Shown here piece after piece: positions 37,301 through 50,454 of a stretch of DNA of 64,000 bases. Below the pieces are notes generated by a model. That model saw only the letters and a list, made by a program, of their open reading frames with translations. It made no database searches and was not told the origin of the DNA. Both the position numbers and the translations under genes were made by a program. The stretch spans positions 914,420 through 978,419 of the forward strand of contig ONZQ02000009.1 in the NCBI GenBank assembly GCA_900312665.1. Reading direction: 5' to 3'. Each line of letters begins with the position of its first letter. The first letter of the stretch is position 1. The stretch is from Cephalotrichum gorgonifer. Lineage: Eukaryota; Ascomycota; Sordariomycetes; Microascales; Microascaceae.

Positions 37301-40300
37301 GTTTCAAGGCTACTCGTATATTCGTCCCACATGCGAGGAGGAAACTGTTGGTAGGCAAACTACTACTTCGATTGCGAGGCGGAACGAATGTCTGATCTCA
37401 GTCGATGCAGGCAGGATTATACTATCTCGCCCGTACCTGTACCTATACTTGTACTTGCATGAGATTGAGTAGCCAGCCACTTGTAATACGTCGTACCACT
37501 TAACGCATTGATCGCTCGGGAAGTTTGCAGGGGTGACCCCAGTCCCAGGTTTTTGTTTTTCATCCCCCTGCTCAAATCCGAATTTGCCTGCCGCCTTGGG
37601 CTTGTCCTGCGAGAAAGGGCAGCCGTCCCACTTGCCAGAACCTGCGAGTGTAACCACGCGTTCGACACACGCGCTGTGGTACTGTGAGATGAGATGCGGT
37701 GGGAGGAGATGTTCCAAGTAACGTCGTACAAGCACTAAGATGGAACCCACTTTTTGCTGGTCCAGGTCGGTCCCTCCCCCAAATGCGGACTGGGGGAAGG
37801 ATCGACGACTATTACAGGCTTCTCCGTAATATTAAGCTCCAAGTATTGACTTGTATGCCGTACTGACCACAACTACGACGATACTTCCCAGCCCAGCTCA
37901 TCCATAATACCGGGATCTGGTCCCCGCCGAGAGTGGGTGTCATCTTGGTTATCTCTCGAGGCTACTGGCCAATACCGCTTGAATCTGAGCCCATCCCGCA
38001 CCGGGGACAACCGGAATGTGGATGTCGGCTTCCCTCCAACCTCTCACCGGTCTACCACTAGTGCCTCTTTCCCCTGCCTTCTGGGCCCCGTTGACGTGTC
38101 AGTCAAGAGTGCGGACCTCGCCTCTAGCCCGATCACGACCTGGACCAAAAAAGCAAGGAACAGGGAAGGTTCAGTTCGTTCGAATCGGAACCCCCGTCCG
38201 ACATTCCTTCTTCGAATCTTCCGGCGCCTTTAGCTTGGCGGAAGAGGTGGGGGTGGGGGAAATGAGGTGGTGCGAGACGCGCTGTGTCAGGCTTTCTTCA
38301 GGTCACACCAAAATTAACCATTTCCAAATCCCTGCGACCTGTACTCAGTAGCACATGACACGCGATGGGGAAACGACCACGGACTGCCCCCCCTTTTTTT
38401 GTTTCCCCGCTGTGGGTCCAATTATGAACCCCAGGAGAGGAGATGGATAGGGTGAGCGGGACCGGGGGAACAAACCAAACAACCCGTTCACCTAGCCTCT
38501 CCGTGCGAACCACTCTTCCGTCCTATAACTCGGAATAAGGGTACAGCAGACACGTGTTTCGGAGTTTTATGAGTCTTGAGTCTGTGTCCTCGTGCGAGCA
38601 GAATCGATACGATAACGGACGAACTCCTCTGCAATATAGAGATCGTGCAGAAAGGCATCGTTGGAGAGACAAGGAAGGGCGGGAGTGGAACTCCGTAGTA
38701 CGACGTACTCGGACTCGAACACAACCACCTCTTGAGCACGGACCGTTCTCCCCCACCTCCCCCGCTTTCGCCAATCTCTACGTACATACAATGTATAGTC
38801 CGACGTCCGGGCGTCCGGTCTTGCCGGGTGGTCGAGAACGAGCCTTGGTGGCTGGCTTTGTTCTTATCGAGAAGGAGCACGGGTACGTCATACTACAGAG
38901 TATAAATGGGTTCGGTCTACGCGTACTACAGGTAGATATTATCAAGTGGCAAAGGCCGGAGAAGGAAAGAAGGAAAGAAGGAAAATAAAAAGCATGGTTA
39001 CTGGTACGTGTACAAGTAATAAATACTTTTTCTCGACCTTCCATCCGCCATCGAGAACTTTCCTCTGCGCACGCGCACACGCGCACGAGCACACGCCTCC
39101 GCATTAGCGCTGAGCTAAGTGTAAGCGAGGACGCCCACGAGTTGGCCCACGAGGGCCATGCGGCAGGGGCGCTGGAGGGAGGGGAGAAGGAAGGCCAATC
39201 GAACAGTCTTTTTCCCCGAGAAGGAGGGGTGTTGGTCTGTTTTGTCTCCCGTTCCTTCCCTGTACCTTGCATCTTCGGACTCTTTTGTGCGCAGGATATT
39301 CTTTATTTTTGGGGGGGGTGCGAGGGAATGTAGGTACTTGTATTATGTGTAGGTACGAATCCTCGTAGGATGCTTCGACCCGCCGGAATCTAGCGTCTGT
39401 AGTTTTCTTCTCGTATCCCTCCGCCTTGGCTCTTTATGTACCAGTACGAGTATTCTTAGGAGTGCTTTGTGCAAGCATCTGGGCGAGAGACGATGTATTC
39501 GTACATTATAGGAGTGATTATGGAGCCTGGTTCGGACTACTAAGTGGGCTTTCCGTGACCAAAACGAAAAGGAAACTTCTAGGTTGCGCCTAGCGCAATC
39601 GTTAGGGTGCGGGATGAGGTGTTGGTGTTTCCGGAACGACCTGCCAATCTTAAACACTCTAGTTCCAAGCAATGAAAGGCTGTACTTGTACGGGGAGTGA
39701 TGCTTGTAATAATACTTGTACTTCGTACTCTCCAGGCTTCCAACTGTGGAGACCTCTCCAAGAGCTGACTCTTCCCGCCCGTCCAGCGGGGAGATCTTGC
39801 CGCGTTCTCTCAGAAGATCGAATATAAGTGTACCACGATCCTGTAGAGAATAGGAAGGGGGGTGAAGGGGGAGAGAGAGAGAGACCATGTGTGTAAGCCT
39901 GACCAGGGAAGGTTCTTTTTTCCTGTAGGGGGTATGGGGGGTTAGGGCTAATGCGCGGGAAGGGAAGCATGTCGTACATGTCTTTTCCCACGAGGAACCC
40001 ACGCGAGAAACAGCCCCCCCTCTCCTCTCCCTTGCGTCCATCGACCCTCCTCAAAGGAAAAAGGAGGAAGGGGGAAGGGAGGTCTGATCGTGGTTTTTCC
40101 GGCTTCGATACGACACCAAAACATGCGGGAGGAAAACTAAAACCTGTTTGTTTCCTCTCCCCTGCCAAGGGGGGTGGTGCTTGGACTTCAACATGACTCG
40201 TGTGGTCTCCTCTCCTCTCCTCTCCCCACCTCCCTGCCTCTTCTTCACTAGGCGCAGATGATATCGCGTGACTGTTTTCTTTTCCTCCCAGAGCAACGTT

Positions 40301-42419
40301 TGTTTCCTCAACTCAGGGTCGAGGTTTTCCCTTGCATATCCCGAAACAAACCCTCCTTCCGCCCCCAAAAGCACCCGAACCCTCCCGCTCGTTTCAGAAA
40401 CAGACCGGCAGGTATTATTCAGGAACCCACAGCCACCATAGGGCTGGGTTAGCCTCCCCTCTCGCTCTCCCTTGCATTATGTAAAGAGCTGGACTTGAGG
40501 TCTTTAGCTGCCCCGAGCCGTCTGGGGAAGAAGGGTGGGGCTGGGTCGGGCTAGGTTGGAATGTAAAGGGAGGACGGACGATCTTTATATGTTCTCGGAT
40601 AGAAAAGTTAGCACAGAGAATATATTTAAACTTGTACGAAACCTCCCTACGGCTTCTCCCCTCCTTCGGAATACCCGCCTTCAACTTCTCCCCTCCTTCG
40701 GAACCCCGTCTCTGTAAATTAAGGAGGAAGATAAAACCACGTTTGCTTCGTATACGAAGTATATGAGATGAAAATAGGCTGCTGGTGCAGGGAAGGGAGC
40801 ACAGCTTAGCCATCGATTCTCGACTCCTTTGGTATTTGCTCTCCTTCCTACGGCATGGCATCTTGATATTGCTTCAGGGAGAATCCATTTACAACTTTCG
40901 AACCAAGGAATATTCCCATCTTTCATTCATTCGCTTTATTTTCTTCTTGTTGTTTATACCCCCCCCCCCCCCAACGCTTTCTTCAAGTGAAGAAAGCCAG
41001 GGTAAGAACAAGATCTGTCATGCTCATTTCTTCTTCCTCCTCTTCTTGCCTAACACTGACTGGCTCACGTAGATAGACAACAAAAACACCTTAACGTGGA
41101 GATAAGGAAAACCAAAGGGGAGGGACCTCCTGCGTCACTCTGACGTCAGGATCAGCGGAGAAGGGGAAAACGAGGCTTAGATGGATGTTGCCATTCCAGC
41201 CAGTTTTGCCTTTCCCCCTTTCCCCGGCTCACTGGGCTGCCTATTTTGAGAGTTCCGTTTCTGTTGAGGGGGGTGATGGGTACCTACACTGCCCTGCCCT
41301 GCCTACATGAAGACCGCAGGGGGGGAAGATGAGAGACTTGCTGGGTGAGGGATATGCGGGGGGACCTAGTCCCTCACAAGGTCAAACCCCTCCTCTTACC
41401 CTTGCTTTTCACCCTCGTTCTGCTCCCCCGTGCGGGGGTCGCGGCGACGCGTGGAGAGGGAGTTATCAAAGACAAGCTGGGCGGGGTGGGGTAGTGTCAG
41501 GAGAGCTTATCGGAGCCTAGGCTCAACCCGGATTCATGTTCTCTCGGGTATAAGTGAGTTTGGAGGAGTTTGATAAAGGCATGTAGTGGGTGGAGCGGGT
41601 TAGTGCCAGATAGCCATCCGGTCCTTAAGACTAGCCCAGACTATAGCCCCAGATTATACCCCCAGACTATGTATACATGTAGTCTTCCCCCCCTTTTCAG
41701 ATACGGGTGCGAGCAAAGAAGACCCCTTAGACACCACGAGGCCCCTTCAGCTATCAATGAGCCCACTCCCCCCTACCCCCCCGAGATCGTTCTCGCCATA
41801 CTCACATACTCACCCCAGAAAGCGTATCTGAATGGGAAGAAGCTGCGTCCACCGGAAAACCGAGGTTAAAGGGGAAGAAAAAAACGCCCTTCCGTCTATT
41901 CAGGCTCCTCAAAATTGGGTATAATGCTCGCTCTAAGGTAAAAATAAAAGTGACATGTAGTAATACAAAGCCCGAAAAGAATTTCCACATTCCTTCTTCC
42001 TTTCCCCTTTCCCCTCCCCTCGTCCTCCATTCTCCTCTTCCCCAGTCTTTGTCGAATAAACACCACGGGCGGCCAGTTTAGCATATACCCAACTCCTGGC
42101 TCTCTCCTCGCCGTACTCCGTTGACTTCTCCACTAGTGTCCAACTTGCCGTCCCAAGGAGCCTCCTTCCTAGCTCCGGTATTCAGAGCTTCCATATCCGT
42201 CCATCCGCCCAGGTGTGAATCTATCGCAACCCCCTTCCCATCGTGACATAGGAAATATAAGAGAACGTCTTTTGGGATAGAAATGGTTTTGTCTAAAAAG
42301 GAAAAAAGAAAGTGTGCTGAAGGAAAGAGTGAGTCGAGGCCACTCGAGATATAGTTTGTGTCAAAGGAAAGAGACGAGGCCGCTCAAGATATATGAGCCG
42401 GACAGGAACTAAGCCAACT
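34390..42419. other. 8-kb gene-free stretch
   Basis: No gene supported on either strand. The stretch is marked by many TACTYGTA motifs (for example 35448, 35807, 35986, 39683 and 39713), a C16-T7 homopolymer junction at about 37238-37260, another C run near 40960, and a CCTCT microsatellite near 40205. Open frames are short, and several fall into low-complexity Ser/Pro/Arg text. Confidence 0.5.
39683..39720. repeat. Cluster of TACTYGTA motifs (example)
   Basis: TACTTGTA occurs at 39683-39690 and 39713-39720, with TTGTAAT and TTCGTACT beside them. This is one of many such clusters in the non-coding DNA of the right half of the window. Confidence 0.6.
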
Positions 42420-44278
42420 TCAGAGATTTCTCCCCATGTAGTCGCCGTTCAGTATCGGCGCGCTGTGGCGCGGCTCGTCGTGATAGAAAGTGTTACTCTG
42501 CTCCATGCCGTGCGTGCTGTTTACACCGTGCGGGCTCATGTCAGACGCCCTAGGCGCGTGCATCATCCCGCCGTAGGACATGGAGAGGTTAGGCAGCGGC
42601 CCGGGGGTGTCCGTCATGTTGATATCCGCCTCCGGCGATGAGGACCTCATACCGCGGCCCTCGTCGCTCCCCATGAACTCCTGCGGCGAGTGCTGGTGCA
42701 TCATACTGTCGCCCATGCCGAACGGCTGCGAGGTTTGGCTGTACATGGACGGCGGCGGCAGCGACTCCGACATGGTGGTGTCGTAGTGCACGGAGTTCAT
42801 CCGGCTGTTGAGCAGGCTGTAGTGGCCCAGACCGTTGGTCGCGCTCGAGCTCGGTGGGTGGGGCGCGATCGACTGCCGTGGGGGTGGCTGTGTGTGTCGC
42901 CTCGACGAGGTCGACTGCCGCGGCGGGACGAACAGCCTCCTCTGTGAGTTGAAGTACTGTGCCAGCGCGGGGTCGGAGCCGCGTGAGATCTTAAAGTTGA
43001 ACGGGCCCGAGGGGTCATGCTGCTGCAGAGGCTTCTTCAGTGGGGTGTGGCCATGGGATGACTCGGTGCATGTGTCTCTCAGTGGCGTCACGAAGTCCGC
43101 GGGGAAGTTGGTCGAGGGTGTGAGGTTGCTGCCCATGGATACCGCCAGGTGGACCAGCATGGCCGGGTCCCTGATATGGCGGCACTCGAGCCGTTTCCGC
43201 AGGATGCTGGAGGACTGCGGGTCCCACTGTAGCGATGACACGCCCACGGAGTCGAGCCCGCAGGACGCCCAGGCTTGGTGCACCTGACTCTGCGACAGGA
43301 GATTCTTCATCCGCCTCGAGTACGTCCACTCGCCGCTCTGCGCACCGTCGTCGAAGTGCTTGACGACATGGGTGACGTACTCCTTGAACATGTTGGGGGC
43401 GTCGGCGTCGTTCATGGCCTCGAACAGCTGGAAACAGTGCTCGAACCCACACGCGAACACGACCTGCGGACACAGGTTTACCTTCGCCTCGTCGGGGGAC
43501 ATCCGAGAGCCGCTGTGCTCCTCTTTGAGGTGGGCCTTGTAGGCCGTCTGCCAGTCGAAGACCAGCTGGCACCCACGATAGCGACAGGCCCACTGCGCGT
43601 TGGTGTGGTGGAAGTCCTCGATATGGCGCTTCAGATCGTTCTTCCGCGTGCACGTCTTGACGATGCCCACCTCCTTACAGAACGAGCACATGAATGACGA
43701 CTTCTGCTTGGGCGCCGTGACTGTCGGGGCACTGACCGAGTCCCCAGACCGCACCGACTGGGGGGAGACGACACTGGACGGGGAGCCTTCTTGACTGCTG
43801 CGTGCCACCGGCTGGGGATGAGCCGTATCGAGCTGGGTCTGGACGAGGCTGCATGTTGACTGCCGGGCAGGGGCTTTGGAGGACGCGACGGAGAAGATGC
43901 TTGCGTTATCGGAGAAGGACTTGATACTAGCACCGTCGAATATGCTCGCGGGTTCCTCGGATATGGCGGACGAAGCATACGTTGAGCTTGATATTATCGA
44001 GGCCTGGTCATCAGATGCTACGGAGCAGAAAGGTTAGGTCGAATGGGTTAATAGAAGGTGAGTTGCGTGGAGTCAGGTTAGGGCTTGATATTCTTTCGAG
44101 CCATTCCGTCGGGTCGGCTCGAATGATACATGCAGAAAGGGGGGAGAAATGATATCACCGAAGACAATGGACTATAAGAGAATATCTACTCACTGTGGAC
44201 TGATCCTAATACGCCAATCCGTCGAAATAGTTGTGAGAGCTGCGTCGCCGAATACCTACTCGCCAGGTGCCTGGCCAT
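42420..44278 (-). CDS. C2H2-type zinc-finger protein (paralogue 2)
   Basis: Exons 44278-44194 and 44017-42420 on the minus strand; the 176-bp intron has a GTGAGT donor and an ACCTAACC branch region. The product is 560 residues and begins MARHLASRYSATQLSQLF. A Ser/Ala-rich stretch is followed by three C2H2-type fingers: CSFC...HIEDFHH, CRYRGC...HLKEEH and CGFEHC...HVVKHF. They align one-to-one with the fingers of the gene at 32286-34374. A Ser/Pro/Gln/Met-rich tail follows, including a short DMSPHGVNSTHG stretch. It is probably a nuclear regulator. The second exon has no usable in-frame ATG before the fingers, which is why the short first exon is needed; its phase fits exactly. Confidence 0.85.
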
Positions 44279-47200
44279 CTCCTCGTCGTTAAAAGGCGCG
44301 GCGGGATGCGACGGTTGAGCGGCATCCTCGCCGTGCCACGGTCCGGCTGACATTCTGGCGTGGAGGTGGTGGATCTTGGCCGGACTTCTCGCGGGAATTC
44401 CCGCCCTTCTTCATGCAGAAACGCCTTCAGAGGTGACAAAGGACGAGACCAGAATCGCCAGGGAAAGATGGGGAAATGGTCAAATATTTCAAGGAGAGAA
44501 CGGGAGGCGGGATCCGACCGTTGGTTTACGTGAGTTTTGATGCGTCCAGAGAGGATGATTGGGAGATGTGAGTGCGTCGTATGCGTGTGGGTGTGGGTGT
44601 GTGTAAGTTGAGTTGAAGATTCGAAATCCACAAACTGTGCCAAAACATCTCAAGTTAGGGTCAAAGCCTGAAAACGTCTGGCCAGCCACTCCTGAGGCGT
44701 CGAGTTTCGAGATAGGAAATAATGATTAAAGATTCGGGTTCCGAAGAGGGGGGGATCCGACAGAGATAGGAAAATAACGCTCGTTGGGGCAGGTGGCGGG
44801 AGTGCCACCCAAGATCCGAGATAAAAGCAATGGTGAGAAAGTAGATTGGCAAAAAAAGGTACGAGTATACTCGACTCGTAATAGTCCACCGCTGGGGGGG
44901 TGAGAGTGAGCCAAGGGTGAGAAAATGCGAGTTCAAGTGTATTAGCAAGGCTAATATCGGCAGAGGAGCTGATGCTCTGCGTTGGAGTTGCAATTGTAGG
45001 CTTGGACGACAGGGATGTGAATGTGATGTGTGGAAAGTATTGATAAGGAGTTTCGGTCTTGGTCTGGGCATTCTTTGGGGGGGGGCAGGATACAAGGAGG
45101 ATCCACGACACAGCCCTTTTTCCCCCCCTTCTTCCCAGGACCAGGGGTCGGGATCGGGCCGGCTGTTCAAGATCTATGCATTGACACTTCTCCTATCTTC
45201 GCCTCTGGGGATAGGACCTGCATTTGGCGCAAACCACCGGTGGATGTCCTGGGTCTTGTGCGGCCGTTCGAGTACTCGAAGGCGATGCTCTCCATCTGAA
45301 GTCCCAGCCGGGGTAAAGAGATAATACTCGCTCGTAGGGGGGACAAAAGAGGCGCTAGCCTCCTCGGGGAAATAATTAAGTACCAGTAATGAATGACAAG
45401 TGGATATTAGGTGTAAGGCGATAGCGGGAGATAGAGATAGGGAAGGGGAAGGGGGAGGGGGGGGGGGGGCGTGTGGGTGGTGGCACTTGAGTTCCGGGGT
45501 GGACGTGGGGAGAGTAGAGATAAGGCGGGCGCGACCTTTGGCTAGTGCCGATTTTCGTGGCAAACGATGTACAAGTACTCCGTACCTATCTCACGTACCT
45601 CATGTAATAGGCTGCGCAGGCTGTCGCGATGTGCAGGAAAATTGCGCACCACTGACAGTCCAGGTCGTGTAACTTCCTTCCCACTTGCAAGTCTGATGCC
45701 GCGAATGCCGAGGTTTCGATCTCTATAATAGATACCGCGAACAGGTGGAAGCTTCCGCGACCGCTTCTGCCGGAAGGAGGGTGGTCTCGAGAGGGAGTGT
45801 GGAGGTGATGAGGAGTCGAATAAGTATTAGCGCAAGCAACAACCTTCCTGGATACAGGTTAAGCCGCGCAAGCTAGCTCGGTCAGGTTCCAACGGGCGAG
45901 ATTTCACGAAACAGGGCGGACGAAAATCTGGAGCGCCGCCTGGAGCAGGTTGGGTAGGGTATATTAGTACTTGTTGCCAGCAGCGAGCAAGCCAGCCAAG
46001 CAGTCGAGTCGGGGCGGTGGCCAGTGTACTCGTACTTCGTACCTCCCTTTGGTGTGCGTGGTCGTCGGCGAACAATGAATGGGAACGTGGAGGGAGGAGC
46101 GGGGAAGATCCACGCAAGGGGACGGACGCTCGCAGAAGCCGAGCGCTGAGAGGTGAGGAATGGGGAAATGGGGAAAGGGGGGATGGGAGGGACGGGGGTT
46201 TGTAGTAATTATGATATAACATTTTCGCAGGCGCAGGCGCAGTCACAGCCGCAGGAGTAGGCAAAATAAATGTCGTGATGGTATCAAACATCGCACCTGC
46301 CGTTGGTGGTCCCTCACCTTTCACACCCCATTACGAGAGCAAAATACAAGGAACGAACAGGGTAAGAGAAGCAGTTGTTATCTCTCCCGCCGCTCTGGCG
46401 CCCCACTAAAGGTACGTTGGTACTTGCGTAGGTAGGTAAGGGAAGGAAGGTAGGCTCGCCGGGGGTGGGTCCCGCTTTCCTGCTCGCGGGTACAGTGTTA
46501 GGTCTTACCCCAGGCACGATAGGGGACTACTTCCCTCTGGTGCAGAGTACTCGTATACAACGAGTTCAACGTTATATCTAATGTAAGATCCAGGTATCTT
46601 CTTGCTAGGACGAGTTGACCGTGCCGCGCTACGCACTGTGTGAGCGCGATAGATTGTACAGTGGGATTGACGGTAAACCGCGAAGTTCCAAGGATTGGGT
46701 CAATCTCGAGTCGGAGTCGTCTTTTAGGATTCGCGGCTCCACCATCCGGTCACTGAGTCGTTCAATGGGGACACTGTAGTACTACTTCTACTTTCGTGTC
46801 TTGGAGTAATAATCTCCGAGCCGATCTCATCGAAGACCACCCGTTTGCTTGCTTCATTCTTTCCTTCAACGGGAATCATGTTTGGGGTTGCTTTGAGTTG
46901 TGTGCTGCGGCCCGCATGAGTGCCATCCAAAATGACGACGGGGAACACGGGTCATGGCCGCGTCGGTTCCGTGGGGCTGGGCTGGGCTGGGCTGAGTGAT
47001 GGATGATTTGGCGTTCCCCCAACCGCTAAGGTCCAACACCGCCAATGGTCTACTTGTATTTTTACGAGCACGACACGAGATGATAGGTAACAACTCGGGG
47101 CTACTAACGCTTGACTGAAGTACGAGTACGTACTCGATATAACACCTGGTACCTTCACGTGCTGTCCGGAGCAACGGCATCAACACGCCCCTCCCCCCGC

Positions 47201-50200
47201 CCCCTCCCCCCGGCTCTCCGCTGGAAGATAAGCTCCTGGACTAAGGCCTTGGCTACCGCAAGCGGAAGGAATGCCCGCCTCCACTTCCATTAGGGAGACG
47301 GAGAAGATCAACGGAGGCATTGCCCCAGTCAAAGATCTGATAGCCCCCGCCGAGCCGGTTTTCGAGGTGAGGGACGAAACCGCAGGAGAGCGATAAGTTA
47401 CAGATTACGAGTACGAGGAGCTGCCAGAGTGGCACCTCAACGATAAATCCCGAGGCGCGCCATCCAGAGTCCACCCAATCTCTCAGATACTAAACGATGG
47501 GGCCACGGGGTATGTACTCAGGTCCTCCGGCATTTGCCCCGACAGCTTGACCCCTAGCACTCCTCCCCCACCAAGGCTGGGGTTTAAGTTTTGAACTCAA
47601 GGACGCTAAGGCGCCGACGACGGGGAAAGACGGGGGTCACGACGGTAGATTACGCGCGCCGAGGATCATTGAGTCTTTTTTGTCTCAATCCGGGGCCGTT
47701 TATTGTAAAAGAAGTACATAATAGAGGTGGGTGAGTGGCCAGGTATACGAAGCGAGTAGGAGCCTCTTTATACAAGTAATACGGGGATACACTTCGCGGT
47801 AGGCCAACGTCTACGACCAAGATAGGCAGTGTACCCGCGTGCTTGACTCGTGGGGTTTCAAAGCAAGCGGGAAGGGAGAAACCTACTTTTCCGGTTTGGG
47901 AATCTTAACTGTGGCCAGGGCTTGACGATCCGTCCTCGCCTTTACTTTACACGTATAATTGAACTTTTGGAGGATCGACAAATATTATTACATGTAAGAA
48001 CACTCCTTTATCGCGTGAGATTTTGAAAATTTACAAGCATTATATATGCAGTGTTACGCAATTGCACCAATGGGGGGGCCGTACTTGCATCACACAAGGC
48101 CAGACCGAGAGCGACCGGGAGCGCTGGTATTCTCGGGTTTCCTCGTCAATCATCCCTCCCATTGCGCAACTCCGGGGTACATCCTGGGCCAGGGCGGTGG
48201 GTCATGTTTGCTCAAGCTTGGCTCCCTCCATCCATTGTCACGCTGTGGAGCCTACCATACCGGGGAGAGTGGGTCCGGCGGGCCGCTTCATGTTGGTGTT
48301 GGTTAACTGGTCCGTGCGGAGGCAAGTCCATTATCCATATCAAGCCCACGTGCTACTATTATTTATGAGCTGTACGAAGTACTCGTAAGCAAAATTTGGC
48401 CCTCTCTCATATGCTCCACCTTGGGTGGGGGACAGGCTCCACCAACTCGTACGAGAAACACAAAACCGGCCGGCCGGGTCATTGGGTCCGTGGAATTCTT
48501 GAGCCAAAATGCCGGATCTCGATATTTCCATTCCAACAAGGAGAGGGAGCTACACGGGTTCATAACTCAATCCCCTCCCCTCCACTATTAGAATTCAAAG
48601 AGCAGTCCGAAAAGAAATTAAATAAAAAAAGTACACGTTTGCCAACACACTCACGCTCACCCTCAAGTTACACAAAGCGCATACCGCACACCCCAAGCAT
48701 GAGTGAGTGTGCCAGCTCCCCCCTAGTCTGATTCGACAGTTTCCGTCTAAGCCTCCCCAGGAGAGGAGGGCCGATTGGGAGGGATGAGAGAGCGTTTTCT
48801 ATCTTTCCCTGGTGAGGGAGTTGCACTTCATGCAGGGGGGAGGAATGCCACGCATGGATACGAGGACGCTCCTATGACCCTATGATTCCATTGCACGCCG
48901 CTCACCGGTTCGGAACGGAAGAGCCGGCAGCCTTTCTTTATTTATTTTTTTAACTATAATTGCACTTGTAATTTTAGGGAATGATGTACGCTTATCCCCC
49001 CCCTGTCTTCGTACGCGGGTGTCTGAATTGTCATCGCACGAACAGCCCCCTAGTATATATGCAAGGCGTTCGAGAAAGGCGGAAATCCGCCGTAGTGTTC
49101 GTAGTTCTCGTCTCTTTTAGGAGAAACTGGACTGACGAGATTTCAGACAGGGCTCATTCGTCAACGGCCCGAGAGTACTACGTAATATTGGTTGGCTCGC
49201 GTCGGACACATCTCCGCGGAAGAGGCAGCGCATCTGTTCCCCCCACCTCCGACCGTTATTTTAAGTTTTGTTCCCCCGCCCTGAGGCTCTGGTGCCTTGC
49301 TTGGACGGGCGCAAGGTGGGTGGCCCGTGGTAAGGACGGTCATCAGCAAAAGACGTATCGCGGCCCCGAACGGGCGCTAATAGGAAGCAACCTTCTGTTC
49401 GTACTAACAAGCGAGCTGGACTCCAGCAGGGGTGATTCTAGCAAGACATAGTTTATTTCGAGCGCTTTCTTTGTGTGGGGGTGGAATGCGGAATAGAGAG
49501 TGTGAGACGCGTGAGTATGCGCTGTTTAATTCTGACTGACAAAGAAAACGGGATGTTTGTCCCCAAACGGTGTGGTGGGAGCGTCATTTCTTTTGTTCCC
49601 CAAGTCGACGTCCTAGTACGAATGCTATGTGATGGGTACCACTCCCACCAAGCAGACTGACTGGAGAAGCTGCGAAGGTACCAGAGCCGGTCGAGTTGAC
49701 ATACCTCTGGGGCAGCCCCCTATTATCCCCATTTCTCGTTGCGGCGGGTCCTTCTCTCGTGGGCAGAATGCCAGCGAGAGCTTGAACAGGGGAGGCAACC
49801 ACCCCGAACACGCCTACAAGTATTTGACCGCGGGCTGCGGTGTGACACCACAGGTTGCCACGTACACCGGCAAGCTGAATTCTTTCTCTCCTTCGTACGA
49901 GGCAATGGTACCACACCTGCCTGGAACAGCCAAACAGCCCTGCGCGCGCTTATGCATATGGAATGTGACTGCCGTGCCAGCGACCTTGTACCCTTGTGGA
50001 ACACATCGGGCCCTCATTTACGGGGTTTGAAATTGGCCTCTCCGAGACACTGGTATTGTCCCTCCACCCGGGACGGAAGGAAGGACCCTAGAAGTTCCAA
50101 GCCCCTGGGACGGTGTTACTCGCGGGAGAATCTCTGAGACGGCCAGGGGTTCGCGGCAGGCAAGAAACTTTAAACATCCCGTGTTTTCTTTCTACCGGTA

Positions 50201-50454
50201 CCACGTGAAGAGAGATCTAACGGCCATTGACGCCCAACGCCCGCCCGATCTCGAGCTTGACTGTGCAACTCTGCGACCTGATCACACCCTGTCCTCGATC
50301 TGGCACGTCTGTCCCTTGATGGGTTGCGGGCGGGCGGACGCCTTGGTTAGCGGAGGCTATGTGGTCCGCACAGTTCACTCTGAGCTGTAGCATTGTTAGT
50401 TTGCTTCTATTTCATATATCGAACGGCAGCATGTACTTGTGGAGATTAAGAAAG
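44279..50454. other. 6.2-kb gene-free stretch
   Basis: No gene supported. It includes TACGAGTA/TACTCGTA motifs (44860, 47121 and others), a G run near 45459-45470, a GGGCT repeat near 46976-46997, and a TG-rich microsatellite near 44585-44605. Confidence 0.5.

Noticed and set aside
39585..39665. TAGCGCAATCGTTAG, another A-box-like sequence
   Set aside because: No matching B box or acceptor stem.
46206..46270. Cys-rich minus-strand reading (CGCDCACAC) resembling a metallothionein
   Set aside because: It has no start codon in frame and arises from a GCAGGC-type simple repeat; the spacing does not match metallothioneins.
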